Positions 10,378-25,300 of a stretch of DNA of 64,000 nt are shown here, piece by piece. Both the position numbers and the translations under genes were made by a program. Below the pieces are notes generated by a model. That model was not told where the DNA came from. It worked only from the letters and a program-made list of their open reading frames with translations, and searched no databases. Origin of the DNA: Campylorhamphus procurvoides (Eukaryota; Chordata; Aves; Passeriformes; Dendrocolaptidae); contig WBMV01000085.1 in NCBI GenBank assembly GCA_013396655.1, positions 62,001 through 126,000 of the forward strand. Reading direction: 5' to 3'. Position 1 is the first letter of the stretch. Each line of letters opens with the position of its first letter.

Positions 10378-13300
10378 AAACCTGTACTTTAAGCTGCATT
10401 TCTCTGTTGCAAGAGTGTCTGCATCATTGCTGTCACTGTAAATTCTTAGAAAACTGTTCATTTTTTCTGTCTAATTTCAAGTTTAACATAGTCCTTTGAG
10501 GATGGTAATGCCATCTAATGAGACACGTGAAGAGAGTCTTCTTCTGTCTCAAAGTGCCCATATAGTGAGGAGCAGAAAGCTAAGATTCTGTTATCCTGTT
10601 TATGACCCAACTCCAAATGATACACACTGCTGGAGAGAAGGTAATTTAATGGTCATTATTACTGTATAATCCTGCATCTCCTTTGAAGCTACCAGCTTCA
10701 AAACCAGCTCCAGTGCTGTATGTTCATTTGAATCCTTTGCTGAGCTTTTTATCAAAGCGTGACATAGAGATGAATCCTAAACAGCTTCCCTTTTTCTCAC
10801 ACACCCAAATTAACCACTTTCTCCTCATCTAACCAAAGGGGGAGATACTTTTGAGGTCCAGGCATATGTAGTAACTGTTGAAACATGGCATAAAGAGAAG
10901 GCACATGCTAATTAGATTACTGGGGTGCTTTGAAAGGATTTACTTGCCTTACAGAGTGTGCACCATGGCTGGTAAATTAATTCAGTTGTAAAATAAATTA
11001 TTTATACTAATAAATCATTAACTTCACATTTTTCTGAAGTGTCTCATTAAGATGTAGAAACATGGAAATTTGATGCATTTGTGAAAGTACAAGACAATGT
11101 TCAGTTGTTTGTGAGCTGGCAGGTTTGGCTCCTCCTGTTCCTGAAGGCAGAAGAGCAGATTCTCAGCTTTGGGGTTGATATGCTCCACAGGTGTCATGCA
11201 GCCCAGTTCCTTCATGTGCTGACCTTGGTACCTGATACATGGGCCTATCACTGAGAACTTGGCTGCAGGGAGGCTGGAGTAGTTGTAAAGGGTTTACAGG
11301 CAGCAAGGGAATTTGATATTTGAAATAATTTCTTTGTGGAAGGACAAAGGGGAGTATCTTATGAGCTCTTTCTCTTGAATAGTGTTGTGCTCTACTATAA
11401 TCCCTTGCTCCTTTGGGTCAGCAATGGCCAACTATACCCAGAATATGGTCCTTGACGGCTTGATGTCAGGGAATACAGGAATTTTTCATTAGTAGGAAAA
11501 AACCAAAAACCATCAATGGGAAAGACTGTGGCATATGCCTTAACTGTATCTTTTACAAGGAAAAGGTACAATCCTAACATTACCCCAAAGTCCATCCAGT
11601 GCTTGAGGGAGTCAGAAAGTCATCAATGCCTATGGATGAACCAGCTGGCCAGGAGGTTAGAAGGGATGACAAGATTTTGGGCACAATAAGAGGGAAATGA
11701 AGACATTGCCAGTTTCTGAATCTCTGATTTAATCTTTAAATCCAAAAAAGCAGAGGAAGCTGAAACAAAACAATGTGAAAATTAAGGAAGGGATCCTCAT
11801 GGGTCCTGTTACCCTGTGCTTGGGTTTCTTTTCCACCTGCATAAAGACACATAGGCCTTTGTACAGGTGGAATGCATACACAATTCACCGAGGTAATGCA
11901 GCAGAATCAGTGAATATCTTTGTCTGTTTTCTTGATGGATTCAGAGAGTAAATAACTGTCAGGCAGTCAGGAAACTCCTGTGATTGTGAAGCTCAGAGGA
12001 ATATGGCATCTCTACGGGTTTGGACTTAAATCACCTTGAATATTAGCAAGGCTCTACTGGATGCATTTTTTTCCTTATCATACTAAAGTCTACTATTAAT
12101 AGCAGCTGTACATATACTTCGAGGAAAATTGTCTCTTTATATGAAATTCTAGAAGAGATGGGGCTGACCTCTAAATGACTAAATACAAAAAGGAGGGGAC
12201 ATATTATTAATACGTACCAAAAATGTTATTAAGTGCCTAGTGACACAAGCAGAAAAATCTTATAACTGTTCCATGGAAGTTAGGTGAATTCTGGAATCCA
12301 GCATAACCAGTTTCAAATATTGGAGAGCAAGTTTCATGAATTTATATATTCGTGCTGTGCAAAGAGATTATGAAACCAATTTCAGTAGAAACATCACAGA
12401 ACTGTAGCCACCTTTATGTGTGGGCTATTGGTATGCAACTATTGGTAGTAAAGGAATGTTAAAAAATAGTAGGAGTTGGCCATGTAAAACCAGAATAAAA
12501 CGAATGTACTTAGGATGCTTTGATGCAACTTAGGATGCAACTGAGATATCAGGGAAAAATGTCTGTCTGGCTCTGACTATACACCAAACCCTACGTGAAA
12601 ACCTGTGCGTTACTTGGAAATCAAACACAGGGAACTCCACTACAGACAGTTTTTAAGTACAGTTACCAGTAACTTATAAGTTGTGTTCATAGAAAGCTCA
12701 AATATTGGATCACCTCACCAGGACAACTAGTTCTGAACAGACAGCTTGGTACTCCAATGTACTGCACCCAATCTGCACCATTCAGATCAGTGTGGCACTG
12801 CATGCTGTAAGAGACTGTTGCCTTGAATTCAAACTTTCAAGACAGCTTTGTGACTATTTGGGTTTTAAAAAGGTAGCATTTCCTACCTAGGCACTATATT
12901 TAAGTACTTCTGTAGGAGCACAGGATGCATCTTGAACTGTGTCAACCTGTTACCCCTGAGGAAAGTGGCTCCATCCCTGACTTGAATCCTGAATTTGTGA
13001 AGTTGCTGTTCATACCATAAATCATACTATATGAAGCTGGATATGTCAAGTAAATTTCATATTTCTGAATAGAGTTGCTGTCTACATCTGGACCATCACT
13101 GAGGATCATTTTAGTGGGCCCTGAGATCGGCTGCTGTGTCAGAGTTGCCTGAATCAATGGAGTCCACTGGTGTCACAGAAGGGGAAGACCCAGCTTGGTG
13201 AAAACATGATGTAGATGTTTAAGTTTTAATGTAAACCTGAACCTGTTTACAAATTTGATCTGCCTGAATTACTGGGAGAAAGAGGAAAACTCAAATACCA

Positions 13301-15727
13301 TTAAAATAAGATCCTGTAGTATTATCAATAACAAGTTTACTGCATTTCAGAAATGTGTTAGTTTCAGTTAATGCGCAGTTCATGTTAAATAAATATTTGA
13401 ACTATCTTTCAGGGATTTAAATAAAAATCGGCTTCCATAAATACCAGTTGGTTTATTTAAATGCATCCAGCTGTGACAAAGAAGTAGTGGAAGGAGAAAT
13501 AAATCAGAAGAATTTAAAATGCATTTGTTTTGAGAAGTGACTCCTGATTTCACTGAAAAGTCACATTGAGTTGAATAAAAATGGTGAATATTTGCTCATT
13601 TATTTAAACCATATTCTTTCTATATATCAATATCAGTTCCACTGTTAATAAAACAAATTCAATTAAATGGTTTCAGTAAAACCATTATCAATTAGAAAAA
13701 TTAAATTGGCAACAGTAGTGGTAACACCTAAGTCTTTGATGCAAAAAGAATAATCCAATTGAAATTGATAAAATAAGCACAGAATTAATCCCAGGTACTG
13801 GATTGAATATAAATGAATTGAGAAGATATCCTGGATGTACAGTTTGTGTGTGTTTCTACTATATAGTATATAACTGTGAGCGGTAATTAAGCATGATACT
13901 TAAGCATGGATGCAATTATTAATATATGTATAGATATTCTTTAACAAATCCAACTAGGAGTTGCAAGAGTTTGGGAGTCTGGGACTGTATGCATTGGAAA
14001 AAGAAAAGTGGAAAATCAAGACATTTAGGGAAAGTCAGAATTAAACAGTGAGGCATGTTCATGTAATTTTTGCCATATTATAATCTTGTTTATTCTATGT
14101 AGTTGTAAACCTGTGCATAGCTTTTAGTGCATTAGGAAGTGGATTTATGTGTGACTTTAATAGAGACATAACAAAAGTATATGACAGAGTCAGAGATTTA
14201 ATACAGAGAGGAGCTGATCTTCTGTGTGACCTTCCTGCTCTTTGTCCTCTTCTAGGCTGGAGCAACTACAGTTGTGACTGAGGCAAGGCCACACTGACGA
14301 ATACTCTGTGCAAATGTGTACCATCCCATTACTGCCTGAGCTTGGCTTGCTCCAGTTGTGTTTCCTCTGAGCACACTAAGGAGCTCAAAGTAAAGTTCAG
14401 GCAGTATGTAAACTTGTGGGACTTGTGCTCTTGAATTTAGGACACCTCATATTCATCCATACGTGTCGGTAGAGCTGATACATGTCAAAGAGCTGATGGG
14501 GAATGTGATTAAATACATTTGTTCTCATCCTCCAAGCTCAGCTCCATAGTTCTAGAGCATGCCCCTAATCAAAAATTTCCAGTTCTCAGGTGGAATTTTT
14601 GTAATGGTATTTCTACTTAGCAAAGGAAATTAAAAGAAATTCACTTTCCTCAAGCTAAGGAAAACTCTTGGGTTTTTTGTCTTGTTTCTGTATGTGCATC
14701 ATAAAGAAAGGACCATGGGATCATTTTTTTAGGATCAAGACATTCTGATTTTGGGAGGTCTATGTCTTGTCTTAGTGGTGTTCTAAAGTGTATTTTATAT
14801 ATTTGAAAGCATTTCTCCCCCCAAGAAAAATCAAAAAACAAACACACGCACACAGTACTCCCCCCGCCACCCCTCAAAAAAAAAAAAACCACCAAAAAAA
14901 CCCACAAAACTCCACACCCTGATTTATGTACTCATATTTTTTAGTATACTTCCTATGCTGCAATTTTACCAATTTAAACCAGTGGACTTTTTTATCAACA
15001 GATGAAACTCAGAGATCCAAAGAGGGTCAGGGGCAATAGTTTCATCTAGTGTGCTACAAGTCTACAATTTTACCCCAGGAGAGGAGTCGGTCATAGAGTT
15101 TGCTTTGTAACAAATATTTTTCTGCTGTCACATCCTTTTTTCATAGCTTAGCAACTCCTTGCTTCCACAGTAATAAAATAACTGAGCAGCTACTAGCGAA
15201 GTGCAAGTATATTTGAACCAGGGTCCCTTCTTATACCAGAAGAGCTGTTGATCTGTTCTGTAACATCTTCTTTTCCAGATGGCTACGCAGAATGTGCTGC
15301 TGGTTTGGTTCACTAATGATTTTATAATGTATTTTAATCTGACACGACAATTGCCTAGATCATTCTTACAGATATATTTCTTAAAAGCCGAATAAATATA
15401 TCTAGTAGTACCACATCATCTGAATGTAATTGGAGGAAGCCACAGGCTTCCTACCTGCATTAATCAACTGCTGATGAGCTTAATTAATCTCTCAGATCTA
15501 AATGGAGAAAGAGAAATGAGAGCTATTTGCTTGAAAGCCAGTAAAGCAGGCTTTGAAAACATAAGAGCTGTCCTGTTTACAGGTAGAGATGTATAATGAT
15601 TAGTATCTTGCTTAAAACTGTTCAGCTCTGTGAAGGCAACACAATCAAACCCTTGGAGATTGGTTTAGTTCCAAAACATAGTTTCTCTCCCAAGGCAGAC
15701 TTTGCCTAAAGCTCTACTGTGTTATAT

Positions 15728-16345
15728 AATAGAATCACAGAATCATAAAATGTCTTGAGTTGGAAGGGATCTTAAAGATCATCCAGTTCCAACTCCCCTG
15801 CCATGGGGAAGGACACCGTGAGCAGGTTGCTCAGAGCTCTGTCCAGCCTAGCCTTGCACCCTGCCAGGGAATGGGACATCCACAACTTCTCTGGGCAACT
15901 TGTTTCAGTGCCTCACCACCCTCACAGTAAAGAGTTTCTTCCTAATATCTAATCTAAACTCTTTCTGTCTGAAGTAATTCCCCCTTGTCCTATCACCATA
16001 TGCTCTTGTAGAAAGTCCGTCTCTGTCTTGTGGGCTTCCTTCAGGGGCTGGAAGGCTGCAGTTAGGTCACCCCTAAGGTCACCTTCTCTTCTACAAGCTG
16101 AACAGTCCCAATTCTCTCATCTTTTCCTTGTAGGAGAGGTGCTCCATCCCTCTAGTCATCTTGGCATGGTTCCTCTCGACTCATCCCAGCAGCTCAATGC
16201 GTTTTCTGTGCTGGAAATCCCAGATTTGGATACAACACTCAAAGTGGGGTCTCACCAGAGCAGAGTAGAGGGGCAGAATCATCTCCTTTGATCTGCTAAT
16301 CACGCTGCTTTTGCTGCAACTCCAAATGAGGCTGAAGATCCATCA
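15728..16345 (-). mobile_element. CR1 LINE 3' end, minus strand, 5' truncated
   Basis: A clear CR1 3' portion on the minus strand. Its 3' terminus is at the left, where AGAATCACAGAATCATAAAA is the complement of the terminal octamer repeat. The highly conserved GGAAGGGATCTTAAAGATC block follows. Further right come the antisense of the region around CTCTGGGCAACTTGTTTCAG, then CCTTCTCTTCTACAAGCTGAA, TAGGAGAGGTGCTCCATCCC and GTGGGGTCTCACCAGAGCAG. All are familiar CR1 landmarks in the correct order and spacing. The 5' end is truncated near 16345, as is usual for CR1. An open frame on the plus strand at 16028-16291 is only the antisense of the element and is not a gene. Confidence 0.95.
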
Positions 16346-19300
16346 CTAATACCTCACAGTACTTAGCTTCTTCACTAGCTCTTCATTTCCTTGGACAGTA
16401 AAAGTAAATGTTTAATTTTTATTAATATTTTACCCAATGTATAGGATAAGAGCTAAAATAATAACAGGATACCCAGCTACAATCTCCTTTTAGGCTGCCG
16501 CATTTTGTAATATCTCTATTACAATTTGGGTTGCTGAGGTGCTGCTTAAATAGAAATAGCCGTCATAGGTGAAAATCGGAAGCAAATAACAACTTATGTT
16601 GCTAAGAGGAATTGATGCTTTAAGCATAAGACAAACAAGTGCTCCTTTTCATAACTTTTTACATTTCTCTCATATTTTGTTCAGGGGTAATTTTGTCAAA
16701 CAGTTACGCAGCTGGTGCTCTCACATTTAGGCAGGGAGCTTTGTCTTCATCTGCTTCCTGACAGAGTTGGTAGCTTCCTCATGCTATCAGATTCATGAAA
16801 ATTAAATCCAGTGGGAGAATTGTTTTGTCCAGTCTGACCAGTCTATTATGAACCATTAGATCCCATTGACTCTGCTGAGCTTTGTAATGTGTGCTCAGAC
16901 AGTGCATGCTTTCCAGTACGGCATCTACGGTCACTTGGAAGTGATACAAAGACGGAAACACCACAACTTCCTTTAATCATTTTTTCCAGTGGTTAGTCCC
17001 CCTTACTATTGCAAATTTGTGCTTTATTCCTAATTAGAACTTGTCTGGCATCAATTTCCAGCCAGTGATATTGCTGGGCACAGAGGTGGATGCCTCTTAG
17101 GTCTCTCACTCTTTCTGTCACATAATTGATTTTTCATGAACATCACAAAGTAAGGCTGAAATTAGCCCAGCAAAGCAATACAAGACATGTTGGATCAGGA
17201 AGCCTTCCTGCATGATATGAAGGTAATTTTTTATCCTATTTATTCTAATATTCTATTGAGCTTTGCATCAAGTTAGCAGATACTCTTTAACCGTGACTTC
17301 CTCTGAGGCAGCACATTGGTGATGTTAATACTGAGAAAATATGTTAATCATTTGGCCTCTGGCACACTCTGCTCTCGGTCTCTCCCTAGCTCATTCTCCC
17401 ATTTCTGGTAATCGATGTGCAATTTCTCTATCTCACTGATGGTTCAGACACGCATAATCCAGATTTCTGTTCCACAAATGTGGGCTTGTAAAACTGGTGC
17501 CTCTGGATTGCTTTAGGCTTCTCTGCATGTAGGTACACATCCCTTGTATGTGTAATCTCATTGTACGGGCACAGGGATGCATATGCCGATGCTCTCAGGC
17601 ACTACATCTTGCTTAGATAATAGCATTAGTTGATAGCAGTCAATTTACAAGGGCTCTTCATGTTTTCATTAAGTGGATCACTTGTGCACTTTATTTATTT
17701 TTAAATGTTTGCACTTTAGATCTAGTTGTAGCTCTTCCTTTATGGAACTGGCTGGAGTTTTATAGTTCATCTTCAATCCGAAGAATAAAAATGACACACA
17801 AGTTTCACCATTTTGCGTGGTAATTTGGTAATTAATTGTACTCAGTGCCTTGCCATACACCTAAGAAATCCAAACCGACTTGAAGGTCTCTAAAGCCTTC
17901 TGGAGAGAGGCCAGTGGGGCTGTGAATACGATCATGACAGGTTTCCTGGTCTAGGATGCAATTTGTGGTCAGAAGGATCTATAAGCACCAGTAAGTCAGA
18001 TTTTGTGCATCCCTCATAATCCAGCATTGGTTCTTCTTCCTCTCCCACACCTAATGTATGTATTCCAGCAATCTCAGTGTGGAGTCTGCTTCTTTCAGCT
18101 ATTGGATCTGTTCCACTTAGTTTAAATAAAGATCCTAACTCAAGAAATGTTAGCATGTCAGAAATTTCTTTAATTCTGAATCAAAAGAGACTTATTTTCA
18201 GTGTTTCCCTGCTGACCATAATTAAAGAAAAATCTTGTTTTGGAAAATTTCAGGAGAAATAGATTTAAAAGGATTTTTAAAAATATTTTTCTCTTTTTTA
18301 TATTCTTTTCATTATTAGCACTTTACCTAAATTTAATCTTCCTTTTAGTTACCAAAGATAATTACTGATACAGATTGCTACAGGACATAGCAGCCTATAA
18401 CTGCATGCACAGCAATCTTGCCTGTTTTCTCCATGACTTCACCATGGATAAAACTTTTAAGGCTGACCATTACGAATAGAACATCAGCAGAAAAGAATAT
18501 ATTGTGTGTGTTTTGGTGAAGTTAATGTTAGCGTTGAAGTACTAGCACAATATAGAGTGAGTAACACAACTTATATCAGCAGGCAGTCCTTTTTTCTAGT
18601 TTGGTGATACAGTATTTTTTCTCCTATGAAAAGATAATTAGTGACTTGTCCATCACCTTAATAATAAATAATGTGTTGTTTGGTTTTGGTTTGGTTTGTT
18701 TTTTGGAGTTTTTTTCCCAAGTAACTAGAGACATCCTAGCAAAAATTCGATTAAAATATCCATTGCAAATAACTGGGAATCTGAATGGAACCCTTTTACT
18801 CTTCTCACTTTCCTTGTGTGCCAGAAGTTATTGCTCTATGTTTGTGTGGATGAAAAACAAAGAGTTTTGGTGAAGTCTAGATAGGATGCCAAATGTCAGT
18901 GCCGTCTTGGGTGCTTCCAAGCACTTTATGATCAGTGATAGCTTATCTGGTCTCAGATAAGGCAAAATTATTCCAAACGTTAATAAAAGTATCTGTTTGT
19001 CTCTCCTCTGCTAAGTGGAAACATTGATTTCTTCCCTGTGCTATTACAGTAGCAAAATTTGAAATGTTTTGAAAACATCCCTTAGAGCCACACAGCAATA
19101 ATTAACAGCATAGCAAGTACTGAGCAGCAAGTAGCTGATAATGACAGAGTCTAATGTCAACTGAATGCAATTAATCATGGATACTACCCATAGAGTTTTG
19201 GATTTATACTCAGTTATTATAAAGCACTGATGAGGTCCCCTCTCGATCTTTCACAATGTATGTATTAAGGGTATCTCTTCACCATAAGCAGAAGAAAGCA

Positions 19301-22300
19301 GAAGGAATGCTTTGAGACTTGTATTTCTTAATATGTTTACTATCGCTCCATTATGCAGTTAGTGGCTGGTATTCTCCTAGGAGGGCGGTATCATAGAGAA
19401 GCAGGAGCAGTTCATCCCTCTAATCTTTCCAGCAGACAAGACAACATGAAATACATATGCAGTCCCAAAGCAGCAAGTAAGTGCCGGTGTTTCGACACAA
19501 GATACCTTTACACAACCTGAAAACAACCTTTCCTTGCCCAGCTTTAGGTAAGCAGTGATCAGGGCTGTGTGCAAAACAGTGACTTTATAATTTGTATAAA
19601 AGTCATTCTTTTCCTTCTCTGTTGTTCCTGCCATCATGTTCCACTTGATCAATCCACACTAATAGCTGTTTGGCACTTGACAAGTGACTAGTCTCTTAAC
19701 CCTGAAGTGAGTTCAGAGCAAGTGAAAGGACACAGGAGTTTGTCATCTTGCAGCACACTTTCAGTCTGACCTGAAACTCTTCATGGATGAGTAAAGAGGA
19801 TCTCAATATTTCAAACTGTGAAGTTAATGTTAGCTTTGAACTAATAACAAACTCAATTCAAAGACAACTCACAGTCTAAATTTATTGCCAAAAAAGGTAA
19901 CAGGAAGGAATAGTGACTTTTAAAGTGAAGGATGCTAGGCACCTGTTTCTAGACCACCCATGTCAGCTCTTCTGTGTACAAAAGACTGCTTTAGCTTCAA
20001 AACTGAACGTGAAGGAATGACTCCACCGGTAGTTAAGGCATCTGGCCAATGAAAGGTGTGGTCATTAGCAGGCTGATCAAAAGTTTTAAATACACTCTTA
20101 ATTGTTTCACTGAATATAGAAAGTGAAATTGTTGGAACCTTACTGCTCCTTGTTGGTTACCAGCCAATTCAGGTGTGAAAGTCTGCTGATGAAAGCATAT
20201 CATCTTCAAGGATGTGCAAGAGCAAACACAGCAACAAAACACTTCTTAGCAGGTAATAGGGCCGAAAGAATGAATAATGGCTGTTGACATGGTTGAAAGG
20301 TTTCTTCAAGACTGACTCTGAAACTGGCCTCTCAAAACTCCTTTGGTAGTGAAGACACAGCTACAGAGTCAGCTCCCTTTATTGTTGCTGCCTCTTACCC
20401 CTTTTTTAGGTTCACAGTACTCCTGTGGAGCATATGGACATGAAATGTTGCCTAAGGTAAAGGCTTAATTGAATTCCATACCTGACCTGATGCTGCAGCA
20501 AAAGGTGAAAACCTCCACTGAAGTGTTGTGGGTTTTCTTTATTAATTTATTAATTTTGGAGCGCATGAAATGGGTGTTCTTAAACTGCTAAGGATGTGAG
20601 TTTCTGGCATTTAGGCAAAAACCAGTAAACTGAGGGAATGGAAACGAAAGCTCCCATGAGGCCAGACTGTTCCTCAGTGAATTTCCTCAAAACTGGAGCA
20701 TATAATATAAACAGTTGTTTTCAGTAGAATATTATATGATATACAACTTCTGTCTGACTTTCTGAGGTAACTTTCACATCCCAAAGCAATTTCATAAGAA
20801 AAGTCAAGAAAACAAAGCAAGAAATATGATTGATAATATTTCTCTGTATTTCTCTGAGTTGTTTTTTTTCATTGTCATCTCTCTTTTAAGCTATTCCTCC
20901 ATAGCTCTTTGGAGGGTGAGAGATAGCCATTGCTTTCCTAATACCTTGCTTTAAGTGAAGTGTGATTCCCTTGTTCCTGATCTTCAGAGCTAAATAGAAA
21001 AATGCCCCTCACTGGAAATTCAATTTTCAGACAAGACATAAAACATCAGAGCATAAGTAGTAATAACAGAGTCTACATAACTTTACACAGAAGTAGAAAG
21101 TCCTTATTCCAATATCTTAATCATCTTGTATTCATGATCTGTCAGTATCCTGCATATTCCAGGGAGTTTCCTTTAATAATATCTCTCTGATTAGCATGCT
21201 CTTTTTCTGAAAACATGGAAAAAAGGAAATAATTTGTGACAAAAGTACCATACAACGATAAACAAAGAAGCAGAATAAAAAAACAAATGGTCAAGAAGAC
21301 TGAACTTTCAGTCTGCTGAAATATTGTTTTCACAGAAAAATAATATTTTGAAAAATTCTGTACCCTCAGAAATAAATAAAAAATAAGGAAAACCAATAGA
21401 AGTCAGCCAAACAATTAATCACAGAAAGGGGAAAAATCTTAATTATGCGGGATTTTTTTTTTCAAGGATGGCATTTGTCATGTGTCATTCTAGTCTAATT
21501 AAAGTAGAAGACACATTTAATATCAAAGATACCTGCAAACCAAAATGATAAGTTCCTTTCCTATCTCCTACTGTTTCTTGGCTTTTTTTCCTAAAGCTAA
21601 AATTCAGTGCAGCACTCCTGAAAACAGGAGGACTATGCAGAAATTTTTTCTTCTGTGTGTGTTTTCTTGATTTTACTCCTTATTGGAATCTGTTACTTTT
21701 GTCTTTATTATTGATGGAAGCTCTAGAGAGGTTTTATTAGTTCAGATGTCTGTCTACCTAACATGAGCAAGGATTCATATTTTTCCCTTGTTTGCATTTC
21801 AAAACACATCAAAATAGGACCGCTTATTTAAGATAAGTATTTGTAAAGTATCAGTGCCATACTAGTTATGCAACTAGTTTTTTTTTCTGTCTTATCACTT
21901 ATTATCATTACATATTTCACTTCTCTCCACCACAGAGCAAATGCCAGGCAAGCAGCAGAATTTTATGTCATTTTCTGCTACACCTGGAAACATTCTTCCT
22001 TTACTTCTCTGAGAGTGGCTGCCATGAGTCTGAATTAATGACTCCATGTGTGTGTTACGTTCATGATGGACATTTAGTCTTCCAGGTATAATTTTCTGTA
22101 AAGAAAAGTAATTTTATTTCCAGCTGAATAGGCACTCTATCATACTACCCAAGTCAAACAAAGTTATTATTTGGCTTTTTGCCAAGTTGTACAGTATAAA
22201 AGGTCATATTTTTAATAGCTTTGCACTCCATGGTAATCAAATTTGTAAGCCTGGAGAAATAAACAACTTGAATATATCAGAGTTCTCTGTGGACATTTAA

Positions 22301-25300
22301 CCATTGCTGTTCTGTTCCCTCCATGCTGCAACAGCAGGGCATGCTGGGTTTTACTCTTGTTTATTAGCTTTGTGTGTTAAGGCATAACCTGCTATTCACG
22401 TAAGAGCAGGACTAGCTAATCTGAACCTTGTTGTTTTGAGGACTAAACCAAAAGGTACTCTTCTCTATCAGGTATCTACTGACAGGCAAACAAGGTTACA
22501 TTACTGTAAACCTTGGTGCATGTAAGTGTTAATAGCTTGCTCGAATCAAGAATAATTAGAAAGAACACCTGCTTTTAAAAGTCATTTTTCTTCCAGTTGA
22601 CTGGGCATTGCATTTGTGGGAAATGGATGCTGATTACATGCAAAGGAAATTTCTAAGGTTTCCTTGTATTTCATTTTTAAAAATAATCATATCCTCTTGT
22701 GTATAAGGAAGAATCCAGCTCAGTTATTGTTCAGTAGCACCTGCATGCCAAAAAAAGAGCTGTGAACCCTTGGAAAGTTCAGAGGAAAAGAGAAAATTTT
22801 GCATAAGCATTCAGTTATCTATCTTCTTAAACATTAGATTAACCTGAGGTTTTTGTGATTTTATAATAGCAGTTGTTACAAATTGGCTTAGAGTCAAGGT
22901 ACAATCTGACTGGTGAGAGGAGATGAATTATTAACCTGTAACACAAGGGAATTGAGGCTGCCCAACAGGACTGTTAGTGCGATGCATTGATGGATTCTTG
23001 ATGATGAGCATTATGTCTGCCTCAGAATAGCTGAGGCTAGTTGCAATAACCAAACTGCTTTGATAATGATACCTTTCTTGGTCATTGCTTTCAGTGACCT
23101 CTTCCATCTTCTTTCTTGAATTTCACCTTGCCTTCAGTTGAGTGGCCAGAAGTTGAAGTCTACAGCCTCTGGCCACACTTCTTGACCTCTACAGTAAGGC
23201 GAGACTCCAATCCTAATCATTATTTTAAATAGTATCTCTTATATTTAATTGCTAAAAATGGTACTATTTAGGATTTAGTCAGAAAACCTAAGCAATATTG
23301 TCATGGAGACAGAAATCTTGCTCACTTGTTACAGATTTCATTGCTCTAGTGCACTACTAGAAGAGGACTTTGTGTTTTGCATATACAGCATGCACTACAA
23401 AATTTGAATCCAAATTACAAAAAAAAGTTAATTTAAACTGCATTGTTAAACCATATGATATAAATCCCTTATTCAAAATTAAAGTGGTCTTCACTGGATT
23501 TAGCTCAATTCACTTTGGAAATGTCTGTGTAGAATTGCAATGCATTTTAATTAGTCAGCTTTAAAAGCTCTTCCAGTGTAACTTCCTTGAGTATTACTCA
23601 TTCTGTTCTCCATCTATAACAGATTCTCTGATAAAAAGCCTGACTTTGGCAAACCAGTGCTTTTCATAAGCATTAGAGAAGTGGCTACATGTTTTACCTC
23701 TGTTCAATAGTGTTTGCTTCATGACTGGGTTCCATTGTAAAATACTGTATTACTCAGGACTTACCAGTCTCTCCAGCATGATCCAGACCCTCTTCTGCAA
23801 TTGCTTTCATATGGCAGGAACCCCCAACCCAGCCAAGCATGCCACTCCCTCTGCACACAAGTCTGTCAGCTCTGAAGAGCAGTGGGCTGGGGGCCCTGCT
23901 TTGCATCTCGAGTAAGTAGGTCACAAAAGCAGTGGCTTTTGTGAGGTGAGCCTGCATAACCTAGAAAATTATCATTTGTGGAGAATTAAATGGATGCTCC
24001 AATGTTTAACTAAAGGTTCTTCAGAAGCAGAGTCTTTGGCCACGCATTGAGAAATGAGAAAAAAGTAGTTATTTTAATGCAGTTTTTTTTCTTAGCTATC
24101 CAGTTTGTAGCTGTTTTCTTCCAATTACCATTTTTTTTCTTCTCTACTGAAGCTTCTTAAATACAATGCTTTTGGTTCAGAAGTGTTTTTCCCTTTCCTT
24201 GAAAAGAAAAAAATTCTTCCTATGTCAACTTATTCTAAGCTAAATTTTATTTTCAGCTAATTATCCACAAGTATCTTGCATCATCACATAGAAAATAGGA
24301 TATTACTGAGCAGAAATTTCATCAAATTCTTGATGTTTGAAGTTAGGCATCACAAAAATTTAACACATATGAAATCTAAATTTCTATGACTTCTTGTTGC
24401 CGTGTTCATAGTAAAGTCACCATCATTTTGGTGATGACTAGGTACTGAGCTTCAAAAATCACTCTCTTGAGATGCAGTTACAACCATTACAAGACAAGAT
24501 TTTTTTTTTACCTGTAGATAAATTTAAACTTACGCAACTTTGTTTCAATAAGAGGTACTAGATTTAAATCTTCAAAGAGGTAAGTAGTTTTACCATGAAG
24601 AAGGGGGAATTTGTCTTCTGATGCTTTTAACAGAATGAACTAAATCTCTGAGTGAAGATTTTAATTGCCAAAAGCCTGATTTTAAATACTTCCTCTGTTT
24701 TGCAGGGAGGGCTCCAGGCTGTGGCTGCTCTGCAGGCAGCATGGTTGTGTACAGCCAAACAAACCACCCGTGACACTGACACATCACTCGTGTGGCAGCT
24801 CCATTCTGGATGAGGTGATTGATTGCAGTCCCCTTGCAAGGGATTCTGTGCATAGATCAGTGTGGTTACAGCTGAGGGGGGGCGGAAATGTAGTTTCAAA
24901 GGTTTCCTCTTCTATAAACTGTTGACTGCAACTTACTGATTAGGCTCTGAGTGTATAATCAACACTTCCTACACCCATTTTTGGGAGCAAATTTTGTGAA
25001 GACCGTGGATACCTTACATTTTCGTATGTTTTGCCATTTCTCTCCAAAGATGTCTGTGAATTGGTTTCGTACTGGCCCATGTGTCAATGTTACATGAGGT
25101 CACTGCCTTTCCCCCTTGCTTGGTGGCTGTTATTTCTCTTCTGCTTTGACTGGAGATAGATACACATTAAACATTGAGGTCAGATAAATTTTTAATGTAT
25201 TTTACACAATTGCATTAATAGTTTCTCTGAACAGAAAGAGACACTGTCAAGTGTCAGGAAAACCTGTCCTTGCCCCCACAAGCGCTCAGAGCCAAGGTTG

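Larger units (their letters stand above)
5457..15727. other. Unique sequence, no gene seen
   Basis: About 10 kb without a recognisable exon or large repeat. A mildly GC-richer section at 8380-9250 holds overlapping open frames on both strands (for example 8448-8786 minus and 8895-9221 plus), none with a recognisable domain. A-rich and C-rich tracts lie at 14816-14915. Strongly AT-rich stretches occur at 10000-10400 and 13300-13950. A TA microsatellite and two repeat structures in this block are listed separately. I see no promoter, CpG island or RNA gene. Confidence 0.55.

Noticed and set aside
16028..16291. 87-codon plus-strand frame
   Set aside because: It lies wholly inside the minus-strand CR1 at 15728-16345 and is its antisense.
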